Shown here: positions 1 to 6,079 of the stretch, one piece after another
How the letters are laid out: every line of letters starts with the position of its first letter
Numbering within the stretch: the stretch's first letter is position 1
NCBI GenBank assembly: GCA_029881175.1
Contig: JAOUNC010000051.1
Location: 1 to 11,311 of the forward strand
DNA length: 11,311 bases
Direction: 5' to 3'
DNA from: Nitrospirota bacterium
Lineage (GTDB): Bacteria > Nitrospirota > Nitrospiria > Nitrospirales > UBA8639
Position numbers and translations under genes: made by a program
The notes under the pieces: generated by a model
Database searches by the model: none
Seen by the model: the letters and a program-made list of their open reading frames with translations, nothing else
Told to the model about the DNA's origin: nothing

Positions 1-150
1 AAGACGAATGAGGATTTCTTCGGGTGCAACACCAAATTTCCACAATTCGGCAATGCCCCGTACTGGCGTTCGGGTACCGACCACAATGGGAGCACCCTGA
101 AGGATGTCATCGCTGGAGACAATGTAAGGATGAGTCATAATTGAGGGCAT
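1..150 (-). CDS. DUF433 domain protein, antitoxin-like (partial, runs off left edge)
   Basis: The minus strand reads open from an ATG at 150 to the window edge, giving the first 50 residues (begins MPSIMTHPYIVSSDD). The segment DDILQGAPIVVGTRTPVRG matches the DUF433 signature, in which a Gly-x-Pro stretch is followed by GTRxxV and then an 'iaelw..G.s.eeil' helix. DUF433 is a small winged-helix-like domain seen in antitoxins of VapBC45-type systems, commonly followed by a PIN or DUF5615 toxin. Any such toxin would lie left of position 1 and cannot be seen. A second ATG at 138 is an equally possible start, because neither ATG has a good Shine-Dalgarno. An AT-rich TAGTATAA-like sequence just upstream of 150 might be a -10 box of a leaderless or very short-leader transcript. 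The family call is fairly firm; the toxin-antitoxin role is inference. Confidence 0.72.
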   Translation of the reverse strand, partial: MPSIMTHPYIVSSDDILQGAPIVVGTRTPVRGIAELWKFGVAPEEILIRL

Positions 151-493
151 ATTTTTATACTAATTTAGGTGAAACTTCTTGGAATTTAGCCTATCCGAGG
201 TTACCCGTGATGTCAATTAACTGGTTCCAAGTGATAGGAATAGCCGAGATTTGAAAGAAGGGAAACTGAGAAAAAGTAACAGGGTCAATTGTAACTCGCT
301 ATGCTCAGACAATGCGCCGCCCCCTTTCCGGAGCCGTCTACACGGCTCGGTTGCGCCAAAGGCTAGATTAAGAGTGAGGCAAATTGGAATATCATTATTT
401 CTACCACCATTCCTCATTCTCGATTAATCTAAAATAATCCAAATTTTTATTGGTGTGAAGAGAAATTGTTTGGCACAATAGACAAGAGTGTTT
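151..493. other. Intergenic spacer with one GC-rich hairpin
   Basis: This divergent spacer separates the DUF433 gene (-) from the FlgD-like gene (+). It is AT-rich at both ends, with a GC-rich island at about 314-360 containing the hairpin listed separately. I saw no convincing gene: a 66-codon minus-strand frame at 217-417 has no recognisable domain and no ribosome binding site. No clear sigma-70 promoter for the rightward gene could be picked out of the AT-rich 420-480 stretch. Confidence 0.5.
328..350. repeat. Short GC-rich inverted repeat (hairpin)
   Basis: GAGCCGT (331-337) and ACGGCTC (342-348) pair perfectly around a CTAC loop. CCG and GG outside extend the stem with a one-base bulge. 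No T-run follows on either strand, so it is not an intrinsic terminator. It may be part of a small dispersed palindromic element or a regulatory structure; the sequence alone does not decide. Confidence 0.5.
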
Positions 494-1432
494 GTGAAAC
501 GTCAATACAGAAAGAGGTACCTGTTGTTTAAAAGAATGCGGTGTCAGCAGATAATGATAGGCCTAAGTGTTGTGGGAATGTTTTTTCTTGTCGGGCACGC
601 TGCGGGGAAAAGCAGGTCGTTCCAATCTCCAGTAAAGGTGGAAGAGGTCGCGACGTCCCCCAATCCGTTTATTATCGGACAAGGGCCCTTGACGCTTTCT
701 ATGAGCGTGAAGGTGCCGTTATCCGGCATTGACGACCAAGTGCTGGAAGTATCGGCCCTTATTACCTCGCCTACTCGTCGATCCATGAGTTTTGTGAGTC
801 AACGGCTGTCCTTAGCTGAAGCGACTCAAGGAGGTCAGTTGAGTGCCATCCCGGTAGAATTAGTGTGGGATGGTAAGGATCAGTATGAGCAATTCGTGAC
901 GGACGGTTCGTATTATTACGAAATCCAAGCCAAGGTGATGGAAGATGAAGGATATGGTCCTCGAACCAAGATCGTGTCTCATCGAGTTCAAGGCACGTTG
1001 GAAGCCTTAGGATATGCGGGGGAGGTGTTGCCTCCCATCCCACCAGAGCCGGAAGTACCCGCCGAAATTGAAGCGCTTCAGCAGGAGGAATTGGCTGCGG
1101 ATGGATCCCCTCTGATCGACGATGGTGGAGCCAACGCCAAGGAGGATCCTTCTCTTCCTGAAGAAGAACCGGTGGGCGATCAAATTCTCGAGGGGTCGAG
1201 TGGGGGAGACAACGCTGAAGAACCCGTGAATGAAACTATGGAAGACCTTGTGCCGGGTTTGTCAGAGGATCCCTTGTTGCAAGAGGCCGATGCCATAGAC
1301 CCTGTTTCGGGTGAACCTGGTACTTCTTCATCGATGGAGGAGGCATCCTCAGAGCCTATTTCCGAACGGCCTCTCGAGGCGAGTCCTACCGAGCCTTCTT
1401 TGCCTTCTGAGGTAACTCCATTCCAGCATTGA
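494..1432 (+). CDS. Exported or membrane-anchored protein with FlgD-type Ig-like domain and long acidic tail
   Basis: A basic N-terminus is followed by a hydrophobic segment at about residues 22-38 (IMIGLSVVGMFFLVGHAAG), which is a signal peptide or N-terminal anchor. Residues about 50-170 look like a FlgD Ig-like beta-sandwich: the hallmark pieces are VELVWDGKDQ and then VTDGSYYYEIQAKV, the 'W.G.d..g..v.dG.Y.Y.i' pattern. From about residue 180 to the end is a low-complexity tail rich in Glu, Pro, Ser and Asp with no obvious fold. I prefer the GTG at 494 because AAGAG at 484-488 sits five bases upstream; a GTG at 488 in the same frame is possible, and an ATG at 536 would give a more normal signal peptide. 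FlgD is the flagellar hook-capping protein, but no flagellar gene is nearby and the FlgD hook-cap region is missing, so only the Ig fold is shared. Function is unknown, probably an extracytoplasmic structural or binding role. The last 47 bp overlap the convergent larB. Confidence 0.75.
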   Translation: MKRQYRKRYLLFKRMRCQQIMIGLSVVGMFFLVGHAAGKSRSFQSPVKVEEVATSPNPFIIGQGPLTLSMSVKVPLSGIDDQVLEVSALITSPTRRSMSFVSQRLSLAEATQGGQLSAIPVELVWDGKDQYEQFVTDGSYYYEIQAKVMEDEGYGPRTKIVSHRVQGTLEALGYAGEVLPPIPPEPEVPAEIEALQQEELAADGSPLIDDGGANAKEDPSLPEEEPVGDQILEGSSGGDNAEEPVNETMEDLVPGLSEDPLLQEADAIDPVSGEPGTSSSMEEASSEPISERPLEASPTEPSLPSEVTPFQH

Positions 1433-2162
1433 TCCGGTGCGCGAGGCAGCCTGCCCCAAATCCATTATCGATATTCACTACTCCAATGCCGGATGAACAG
1501 GCATTCAACATGGTCAGCAAGGCGGCCAGGCCACCAAAACTAGCTCCATAGCCCTGACTGGTTGGTACGGCGACAATCGGTTTGTCGATGAGGCCCCCTA
1601 CGACACTTGGGAGAACACCATCCATGCCGGCCACGACAATTACCACACGAGCTTCATGAAGAATGTGCTGTTGGTCCAGCAGGCGGTGTAAGCCCGCCAC
1701 GCCGACATCGTAGAGCGTTTGCACTTGGCTCCCCATGACTTCGGCGGTCACTCGGGCTTCCTCTGCCACGGGAATGTCCGAAGTCCCGGCTGATACGATG
1801 ACGATAGAGCCGTTTCCGGCCCGTTGAGTATCAGAGACCGACACGATTCGCGCCATTTCATGGTAGACGGCTTTTTGGGAAAGACGTGTAATGTGTTTGG
1901 CAATGGAGGGTAACACGCGGGTTGCTAAAAACGGACCGCCGGATTTAAGTAGTTGACGGGCGATAGCAGTGATTTGTGCCGGCGTTTTGCCTTCGCAGAG
2001 AAGAACTTCTGGAAATCCTTGTCGGAGTGATCGATGGTGATCAACCGACGCAAACCCCAAATTTTCAAATGGCAGCGTGCGGAGTTGGCGAAGAGCTCCT
2101 GAAACGGACACCTTCCCTGATTGAACCCGTTCGAGCAGATGCGTCAACCGGTCTTGATTCAT
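1386..2162 (-). CDS. larB: LarB, nickel-pincer cofactor biosynthesis carboxylase/hydrolase
   Basis: The 258-residue protein belongs to the AIR-carboxylase (PurE-like) LarB family. LarB carboxylates the pyridinium ring of nicotinic acid adenine dinucleotide and cleaves its phosphoanhydride, giving the substrate for LarE and then LarC in making the nickel-pincer nucleotide used by lactate racemase and other LarA-type epimerases. Visible landmarks are DHHR (41-44), SAGTSDIPVAEEA (124-136), GVAGLHR (154-160), AGMDGVLPSVVGG (178-190), SQGYGASFGG (202-211) and NACSSGIGVVNIDNGFGAG (220-238), with C222 a candidate for the family's catalytic Cys. The loop often written AGMEG carries Asp here. The C-terminus continues past the usual AHRIN end by about 13 mostly basic residues. 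Its ATG overlaps the gpsA stop (ATGA), so translation is probably coupled. No larC or larE is in the window. Confidence 0.93.
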   Translation of the reverse strand: MNQDRLTHLLERVQSGKVSVSGALRQLRTLPFENLGFASVDHHRSLRQGFPEVLLCEGKTPAQITAIARQLLKSGGPFLATRVLPSIAKHITRLSQKAVYHEMARIVSVSDTQRAGNGSIVIVSAGTSDIPVAEEARVTAEVMGSQVQTLYDVGVAGLHRLLDQQHILHEARVVIVVAGMDGVLPSVVGGLIDKPIVAVPTSQGYGASFGGLAALLTMLNACSSGIGVVNIDNGFGAGCLAHRINAGMELPQKAKKAR

Positions 2163-3226
2163 GAGCGTCCTCTTGCTTCAAAGGCTGCGAGGCTTGAGGA
2201 AAACAGTGAGTCCATCTCCCCTTTGGCGGTGCGAGACATGAGATCGCTGACAATGTGCCGAGGATTCTTCCCCTCAAATGCGACCCGAAAGACGCCTTCT
2301 GCAATTGGCATATCAATGTGATGCTGTTTGGCTAACGCCATGGTTGCATGGGATGTGGTAAGGCCTTCGGCGACCGTGCGCGTGCTGGAACGCAGTGTGG
2401 CCATATCCGTGCCTTTGGCGAGTTGAATGCCCACTTGATAGTTGCGGCTCAGCATGCCAGTGCTGGTTAACACCAAATCGCCCAACCCTGATAACCCATA
2501 AAAGGTCGAGGTGTCGGCACCCATCGCCCGGCCCAACCGAATCATTTCTGCCAACCCTCTCGTAATGAGCGCGGCTCGGGCATTGGCCCCTAACTCCAAA
2601 CCGTCAACAATGCCTGCGGCAATGGCCATCACATTCTTGAGGGCGCCGCCCAATTGGGCGCCAATCATGTCGCGGCCGGCGTAGACCCGAAACTGCGGGG
2701 TGAGAAACACCTGTTGGAGTCGATTGACTAAGTTGGAGTCTCGCCCGGCTAATAACACCGTCGTTGGTCTCCAGCGACAGACTTCGGCAGCGAAGCTCGG
2801 GCCGGAGAGCACCGTGAGCCAGGTATGCCAGGTGTCAGGCAAATGGTTTTCAACCACTTGACTCATCAATAGCAGCGTGCCTTCCTCAATGCCTTTTGTG
2901 GCAATGGTGATGGGAAGCGGTTTTTTGAGAAATGGGCGAATCTGTGTCATGATGCTGGCCATTGTGTGAGAGGGCACAGCCAGCACGATAAGGTCTGTCT
3001 CATGGAGGCAATCAGACAGACTATTCATGGCTTGAATGGAATTGGGGAGCACAACATCCGGCAGATACCAGGTATTTTCGCGTTGGCGTTGGATGCTGGT
3101 GACCACTTCGGGCTCATACGCCCAGAGGCGAATATTGAAGCCCTTGGTGGCGAGTAAATGAGCCAACGCCGTTCCCCAGGCGCCAGCTCCGATCACAGAA
3201 ATCACACGAAGGGATGAGGGTGCCAC
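2159..3226 (-). CDS. gpsA: Glycerol-3-phosphate dehydrogenase [NAD(P)+]
   Basis: GpsA reduces dihydroxyacetone phosphate to sn-glycerol 3-phosphate in the cytoplasm, the backbone precursor of phospholipids. The 355-residue protein is full length for the family. The N-terminal Rossmann fold begins VISVIGAGAWGTALA (8-22; GxGxxG at 13-18). VLAVPSH (81-87), ATKGIE with K111, and SGPSFAAEV (141-149) follow. The C-terminal helical domain has GGALKNVMAIAAG with the catalytic Lys at 197, LITRGLAEMIRLG, GLSGLGDLVLT with D250, and the SRN motif (260-262). The start is a GTG at 3226, preceded by AGAAAG seven bases upstream; the Rossmann strand begins right after it, so a longer form is unlikely. It is the first gene of a two-gene operon with larB, with a 4-bp stop/start overlap. 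I could not identify a convincing promoter upstream. Confidence 0.96.
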   Translation of the reverse strand: MAPSSLRVISVIGAGAWGTALAHLLATKGFNIRLWAYEPEVVTSIQRQRENTWYLPDVVLPNSIQAMNSLSDCLHETDLIVLAVPSHTMASIMTQIRPFLKKPLPITIATKGIEEGTLLLMSQVVENHLPDTWHTWLTVLSGPSFAAEVCRWRPTTVLLAGRDSNLVNRLQQVFLTPQFRVYAGRDMIGAQLGGALKNVMAIAAGIVDGLELGANARAALITRGLAEMIRLGRAMGADTSTFYGLSGLGDLVLTSTGMLSRNYQVGIQLAKGTDMATLRSSTRTVAEGLTTSHATMALAKQHHIDMPIAEGVFRVAFEGKNPRHIVSDLMSRTAKGEMDSLFSSSLAAFEARGRS

Positions 3227-3559
3227 GGCAAATCTTTCTGTAGGTTGGGATGGAACCGATCATGTTGAACCCCTTTGGTCAAGGGGGCGACATGGTGAAT
3301 GGGGAGACCAATAATCAAAATGATGAGAAGAACAAGAACACTCGGGTTGGAAGAGGGAATAGGTACTTGAGAGAAATTATAGGAATGAAGGGGAAATCGA
3401 GTCAAATCTTTCTTGTACGATTGTCTAGACGAACGAGGGTAAACCCGGCAAAATGAGAAAGACGTCAGGTGTAAAGGGAAATATTGTTTTGGTTGACGTC
3501 TCACGCTTCATGGCTGTTCACTTTTTACTCCGGCATTTCAGAAGAAAATAGGTATAACG
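3227..3559. other. Divergent intergenic region between gpsA and the zinc-ribbon gene
   Basis: About 330 bp with no supported gene. A 100-codon minus-strand frame (3202-3504) has one hydrophobic run but starts inside unremarkable sequence, overlaps the gpsA start, and matches nothing I know. A TTGACG at about 3493-3498 resembles a -35 box for rightward transcription, but no fitting -10 box follows at 16-18 bp, so I do not call a promoter. Controls for both divergent genes must lie here. Confidence 0.45.
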
Positions 3560-3907
3560 GTGATTGACACGAAACCCTGTCCATCTTGTGGATATGGACT
3601 CCCACTGAAAGGTCGGTTTTGCCCAAAATGTGGAACTCGGGCAGATCGAAAATCGGAGGCGGAACCAAAACAGGAGGCGCTTAATCTTCGGATACTCTAT
3701 GTCATGGTCGGGCTACTCATCTTGGCGGTGCTTTTCCCCCCTTGGCAGTCTCCGCCAGACCAAACACTCGAGTTTTTGGGGTTTCATTTTATTCTCTCCC
3801 CCCCGTCGGAAGGCGCGCTGCGCAGTCCGGTCCTTCAAACTATTCAACTTTTTTCAATCGCCGTTGCCGGTCTCTACTTCTCCTGGGTGTATCGCGGGAA
3901 AGAATAA
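3560..3907 (+). CDS. Small zinc-ribbon membrane protein
   Basis: The 115-residue protein opens with a zinc ribbon: C7-P-S-C10 and C21-P-K-C24, each in the CPxCG context typical of zinc-ribbon domains fused to bacterial membrane proteins. A charged linker (about 26-40) leads to a transmembrane helix at about 43-60 (LYVMVGLLILAVLFPPW). An extracytoplasmic loop of about 35 residues follows, then a second helix at about 92-109, ending in a short basic cytoplasmic tail. The zinc ribbon would be on the cytoplasmic side with both termini inside. The GTG start at 3560 has AGG seven bases upstream. No enzyme motif is present; a structural, protein-binding or regulatory role is only a guess. It converges on the broken GNAT gene, with 52 bp between them. 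Confidence 0.7.
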   Translation: MIDTKPCPSCGYGLPLKGRFCPKCGTRADRKSEAEPKQEALNLRILYVMVGLLILAVLFPPWQSPPDQTLEFLGFHFILSPPSEGALRSPVLQTIQLFSIAVAGLYFSWVYRGKE

Positions 3908-3959
3908 GACAGTCGACAGCTTGTTAGCGTCTGCCCTATTGAATTGGCAATGATGGGTC

Positions 3960-4358
3960 TCACTGTTTGCGAGGAACCCACCAAGCCTGTTCTGCCTTTT
4001 GAAACCCTACCTTGGGATAGTAGGCCATGGCTTCGGGGGCTGAGAGCAGACAGACCATGACATCATCTCCCAATTTCTTTTCCACCATGTGAAGAAGTCC
4101 CTAGCCAATTCCCTGGCGTTGATGGTCTCGATCAACTGCCAGGTCCGACAGATAACAGCAATACCTAAAGTCGGTCAGGGCACGAACGAAGCCAATCAGC
4201 CGCTCTTGATCACGCGCACTGATTAGGAGATTGGCATGTTGGAGCATGCGTGTGAGCCGGGGAATGTCATCAATTGGTCTGGCAATGCCTGATCGTCGAA
4301 AGACGTCTGCGACTTCATGGGGGTCGACACTCGTTTCAATATGATAGGACACAGTCAT
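3960..4358 (-). pseudogene. GNAT family N-acetyltransferase interrupted by an in-frame amber codon
   Basis: The minus-strand frame begins at ATG 4358 (MTVSYHIETSVDPHEVADVF) and runs 85 codons to a TAG at 4101-4103. The same frame then stays open for 46 further codons to a TGA at 3960-3962. Together they form a normal-length small GNAT of about 132 residues: ERLIGFVRAL and YLSDLAVDRDHQRQGIG are strand beta4 and the acetyl-CoA pyrophosphate-binding motif A (Q/RxxGxG). After the stop come GLLHMVEKKLGDD, VMVCLLSAPEAMAYYPKVGF and a final WWVPRKQ, the usual 'a..fY.k.GF' end of the family. The stop falls directly after GIG in motif A, where a basic or small residue is usual, so a one-base change from AAG, CAG, TCG or TTG would explain it. 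The truncated 85-residue product could not bind acetyl-CoA properly. The gene lies 40 bp behind the peptidoglycan-binding gene on the same strand. Alternatives are amber readthrough or a sequencing error. Confidence 0.85.
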
Positions 4359-4398
4359 GGGTCGCAGACCCCTTTGTCTTCTTGCTGGACTGCCCCGG

Positions 4399-5250
4399 CT
4401 ATTGGGCCACCTGCAAAATTTGTTGGATGGCGCTGGCTTTTTGCATTTTCAGGCTCTGGTAAATTTCTCTGCCATCTTTCAATAAATACTGTTGATCAGT
4501 GGCTTTGACCTTCGCACATATCCCTGGTTTGCCCTGGAGTGTGACGAATCGGGTAATCACGGTTGGCTTCTTTGAGATACGAAGGATGCTCAGGGCACAT
4601 TCTTCTCCATCGTAAGGAAACGAGACGATCTTGTTCTCATCCCATTCTTTAATGTCATAGACATGGGTATGCACTTTCAGTAGCGGCACACTGGCATTCA
4701 CTAAGGAGGCGGTCGATTCGATGCATCGTTGGAACTCATGCATGCACGAAATTCTTGATGTGTGGAGCACATCGTCGGTATTGCCCTCTTTCAACATCCA
4801 ACTCCCCTGCAATTCAATCCATTTGTCCCATTCTTCGATCCGAGCCACCTGCGCGGGAAGAAAAGGGACGATGCGGCTTAACACACTATCATCCTCCGTC
4901 AAACGTTTGAGGGTGTGGAAATTGATATCCCCGGTTTCGGCAAGGCCTGTTTTTTTCTGATAGGCCTTTAGCGCGTCTTTTGTCGCTTGATCGAGTTGGC
5001 CGGTATACGGTCCAAGGCCATACCCAAAGCGACCCAGGAATATTTGCACACCCGTCACCAATGTTCGGAATTCTTCGGGATTTTGACGAAGCGTGGCTAA
5101 TTCTTTGTCGGCTTTTTCACTGAGGGCCGAGGATGGTTGGGGAGCACTGGCTATGGGTGTATCGGAGGCCATGGCCCATCCCGCGGGATCAAGAAGCTGG
5201 CTACCAGTTAGAACACAGAGTAGGAATGAGGAAAGAAAGAAACGTGTCAT
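4399..5250 (-). CDS. Secreted peptidoglycan-binding-domain protein with cysteine-containing C-terminal domain
   Basis: The 283-residue precursor has a classic signal peptide (MTRFFLSSFLLCVLTGSQLL, likely cut after AWAMA-like residues near 28). Residues about 63-117 form a PG_binding_1 three-helix domain: VQIFLGRFGYGLGPYTGQLD, then 'T.dALKAYQKKTGL..tG.i...Tl..L'. This domain binds cell-wall peptidoglycan. The remainder (about 130-283) has no fold I recognise. It holds four Cys (169, 176, 218, 245) in the mature protein, which could form two periplasmic disulphides, and a RISCMHEFQRC segment. No catalytic hydrolase motif was seen, so it is likely a wall-anchored periplasmic protein rather than a lysozyme or amidase. 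The ATG at 5250 has AAGGG eight bases upstream. A candidate promoter lies at 5316-5345. The broken GNAT gene follows 40 bp downstream. Confidence 0.8.
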   Translation of the reverse strand: MTRFFLSSFLLCVLTGSQLLDPAGWAMASDTPIASAPQPSSALSEKADKELATLRQNPEEFRTLVTGVQIFLGRFGYGLGPYTGQLDQATKDALKAYQKKTGLAETGDINFHTLKRLTEDDSVLSRIVPFLPAQVARIEEWDKWIELQGSWMLKEGNTDDVLHTSRISCMHEFQRCIESTASLVNASVPLLKVHTHVYDIKEWDENKIVSFPYDGEECALSILRISKKPTVITRFVTLQGKPGICAKVKATDQQYLLKDGREIYQSLKMQKASAIQQILQVAQ

Positions 5251-5315
5251 GGAAAATCCCTTCGATCAATAATCTACAAACGGCTTCGAGGAAGCAGGTG
5301 AACGTTGAGCAGCAG

Positions 5316-5345
5316 ATCATTCCAGGTGGTGTTGTTTGGCGTCAA
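5316..5345 (-). promoter_or_regulatory. Candidate sigma-70 promoter for the peptidoglycan-binding gene
   Basis: On the minus strand TTGACG (5345-5340) is followed after 18 bp by AATGAT (5321-5316), five and four matches to the -35 and -10 consensus. This would start transcription about 60 bp before the ATG at 5250. The -35 box lies inside one arm of an inverted repeat (5339-5370). The call rests only on consensus matching. Confidence 0.35.
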
Positions 5346-5370
5346 GAGGAAGGTGCGGGAACCTTGACGC
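5339..5370. repeat. 8-bp inverted repeat overlapping the candidate -35 box
   Basis: GCGTCAAG (5339-5346) and CTTGACGC (5363-5370) are perfect inverted copies with 16 bp between them. A smaller AAGGT/ACCTT pair (5350-5354, 5361-5365) is nested partly inside and would compete. Because each arm contains a TTGACG sequence, one of which is the candidate -35 box, it could be an operator. No T-run follows, so it is not a terminator. Confidence 0.4.
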
Positions 5371-5471
5371 AGAATAACTCAAGGCCATGAGTAAGCAAAG
5401 GAGGCACGTCGTCGGCTGAAGTCTGCAATAAGAGATCAAGAAGGTCGAGGGGAATTCTGAATGGTGGCTTC

Positions 5472-5509
5472 AAAAAAAACGCCGGATGGGGCAGGCCCCA
5501 TCCGGCGTT
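5472..5509 (-). terminator. Intrinsic terminator of the histone H1-like gene
   Basis: A perfect 14-bp stem, AACGCCGGATGGGG (5478-5491) against CCCCATCCGGCGTT (5496-5509), closes a four-base loop. Read on the minus strand it is followed by an eight-base T-run (5479-5472). It begins about 20 bp after the stop of the small Lys/Ala-rich gene, which it evidently terminates. There is no T-run on the plus-strand side, so it acts leftward only. Confidence 0.93.
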
Positions 5510-5530
5510 ATAGCAACCCAACAAAAGAAC

Positions 5531-5695
5531 CTACCGTTTTTTAGTGGCAGCTTTCTTTGCTGGAGCTTTTTTCTTAGCCGGTGCCTTTTTGGCAGCCGCT
5601 TTCTTTGCTGGAGCCTTTTTGGCAGCAGCCTTTTTCTTAGCCGGCGCTTTCTTGGCAGCCGCTTTCTTTGCTGGCGCTTTCTTCTTTGTAGCCAA
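5531..5695 (-). CDS. Histone H1-like Lys/Ala/Pro-rich DNA-binding protein
   Basis: The 54-residue protein starts MATKKKAPAKKAAAKKAPAK and continues in the same style to KKAATKKR. By count it is 23 Lys, 22 Ala and 5 Pro, one Arg, and no acidic or aromatic residue. Such (A/P)AKK repeats are those of eukaryotic H1 C-terminal tails and of bacterial H1-like proteins such as the Hc1/AlgP type; they bind DNA non-specifically and may compact the nucleoid. The start is set by AAAGGGGGTGA, a long anti-Shine-Dalgarno match five bases before a TTG at 5695; the GTG at 5704 lies within that match and is too close. An intrinsic terminator follows. The repeat makes long false open frames in other phases of both strands (for example a Phe/Ala-rich plus-strand one). 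The short length and lack of a folded domain mean it could act only through charge. Confidence 0.88.
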   Translation of the reverse strand: MATKKKAPAKKAAAKKAPAKKKAAAKKAPAKKAAAKKAPAKKKAPAKKAATKKR

Positions 5696-6079
5696 TGCAC
5701 TCACCCCCTTTCAAAATAGATGCGACATGGCAGTCGCTGTAAAGACTCACCCGTGATGCGGGCAAGTTGGTTGATGTAACACAATGAACCTGTCGAATGA
5801 TGTATGAGATCACGCTCAAGTTATTCGGTTGTTGGGTTTGAAAGATGAACAAAAAAGTTCGGTAGTATTATTGCGAGGAGGAAAATTTTTCGGCAAGAAA
5901 GTATTTTTGAAGTTATGCATCGTGATATTTGAAACATACTACAACGTTTGTGACATTATTGCTAGAAATTTTTTTAAAATTTTTAGGTCGGTGTGAAATG
6001 AAAAAGAACGCATTTTGGAAAACCATTTTCTGAAGGCATCGTGTTCATGATGATGTTCGATCAAACCTCACACATGTTC
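5696..6079. other. AT-rich upstream region of the histone H1-like gene
   Basis: About 380 bp with no supported gene. It contains the ribosome binding site of the histone H1-like gene at its left end and a strongly AT-rich block at about 5870-6000, including TTTTTTTAAAATTTTT near 5970-5985. It must carry the promoter of that gene, but no -35/-10 pair with good spacing stands out. The AT-rich block could be an UP element or a protein-binding site; this is speculation. No terminator for the DUF2914-type gene was recognised here. Confidence 0.45.

Noticed and set aside
217..417. 66-codon minus-strand frame in the first spacer.
   Set aside because: No recognised domain, no ribosome binding site; it contains the GC-rich hairpin, which suggests a non-coding element.
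470..490. TTTGGCAC before the FlgD-like gene, considered as the -24 box of a sigma-54 promoter.
   Set aside because: The required GC/TTGC element at the -12 position is absent.
3202..3504. 100-codon minus-strand frame upstream of gpsA with one hydrophobic run, considered as a PlsY-like or small membrane protein.
   Set aside because: No family resemblance, one short hydrophobic stretch only, and it overlaps the gpsA start out of frame.
5470..5756. Long open frames over the histone H1-like gene: an Arg/Lys/Leu-rich one on the minus strand and Phe/Ala/Gly-rich ones on the plus strand.
   Set aside because: They are phase-shifted or opposite-strand readings of the AAG/GCT-type repeat. Only the Lys/Ala/Pro frame has a strong ribosome binding site at the right distance, known protein character and a terminator just after its stop.
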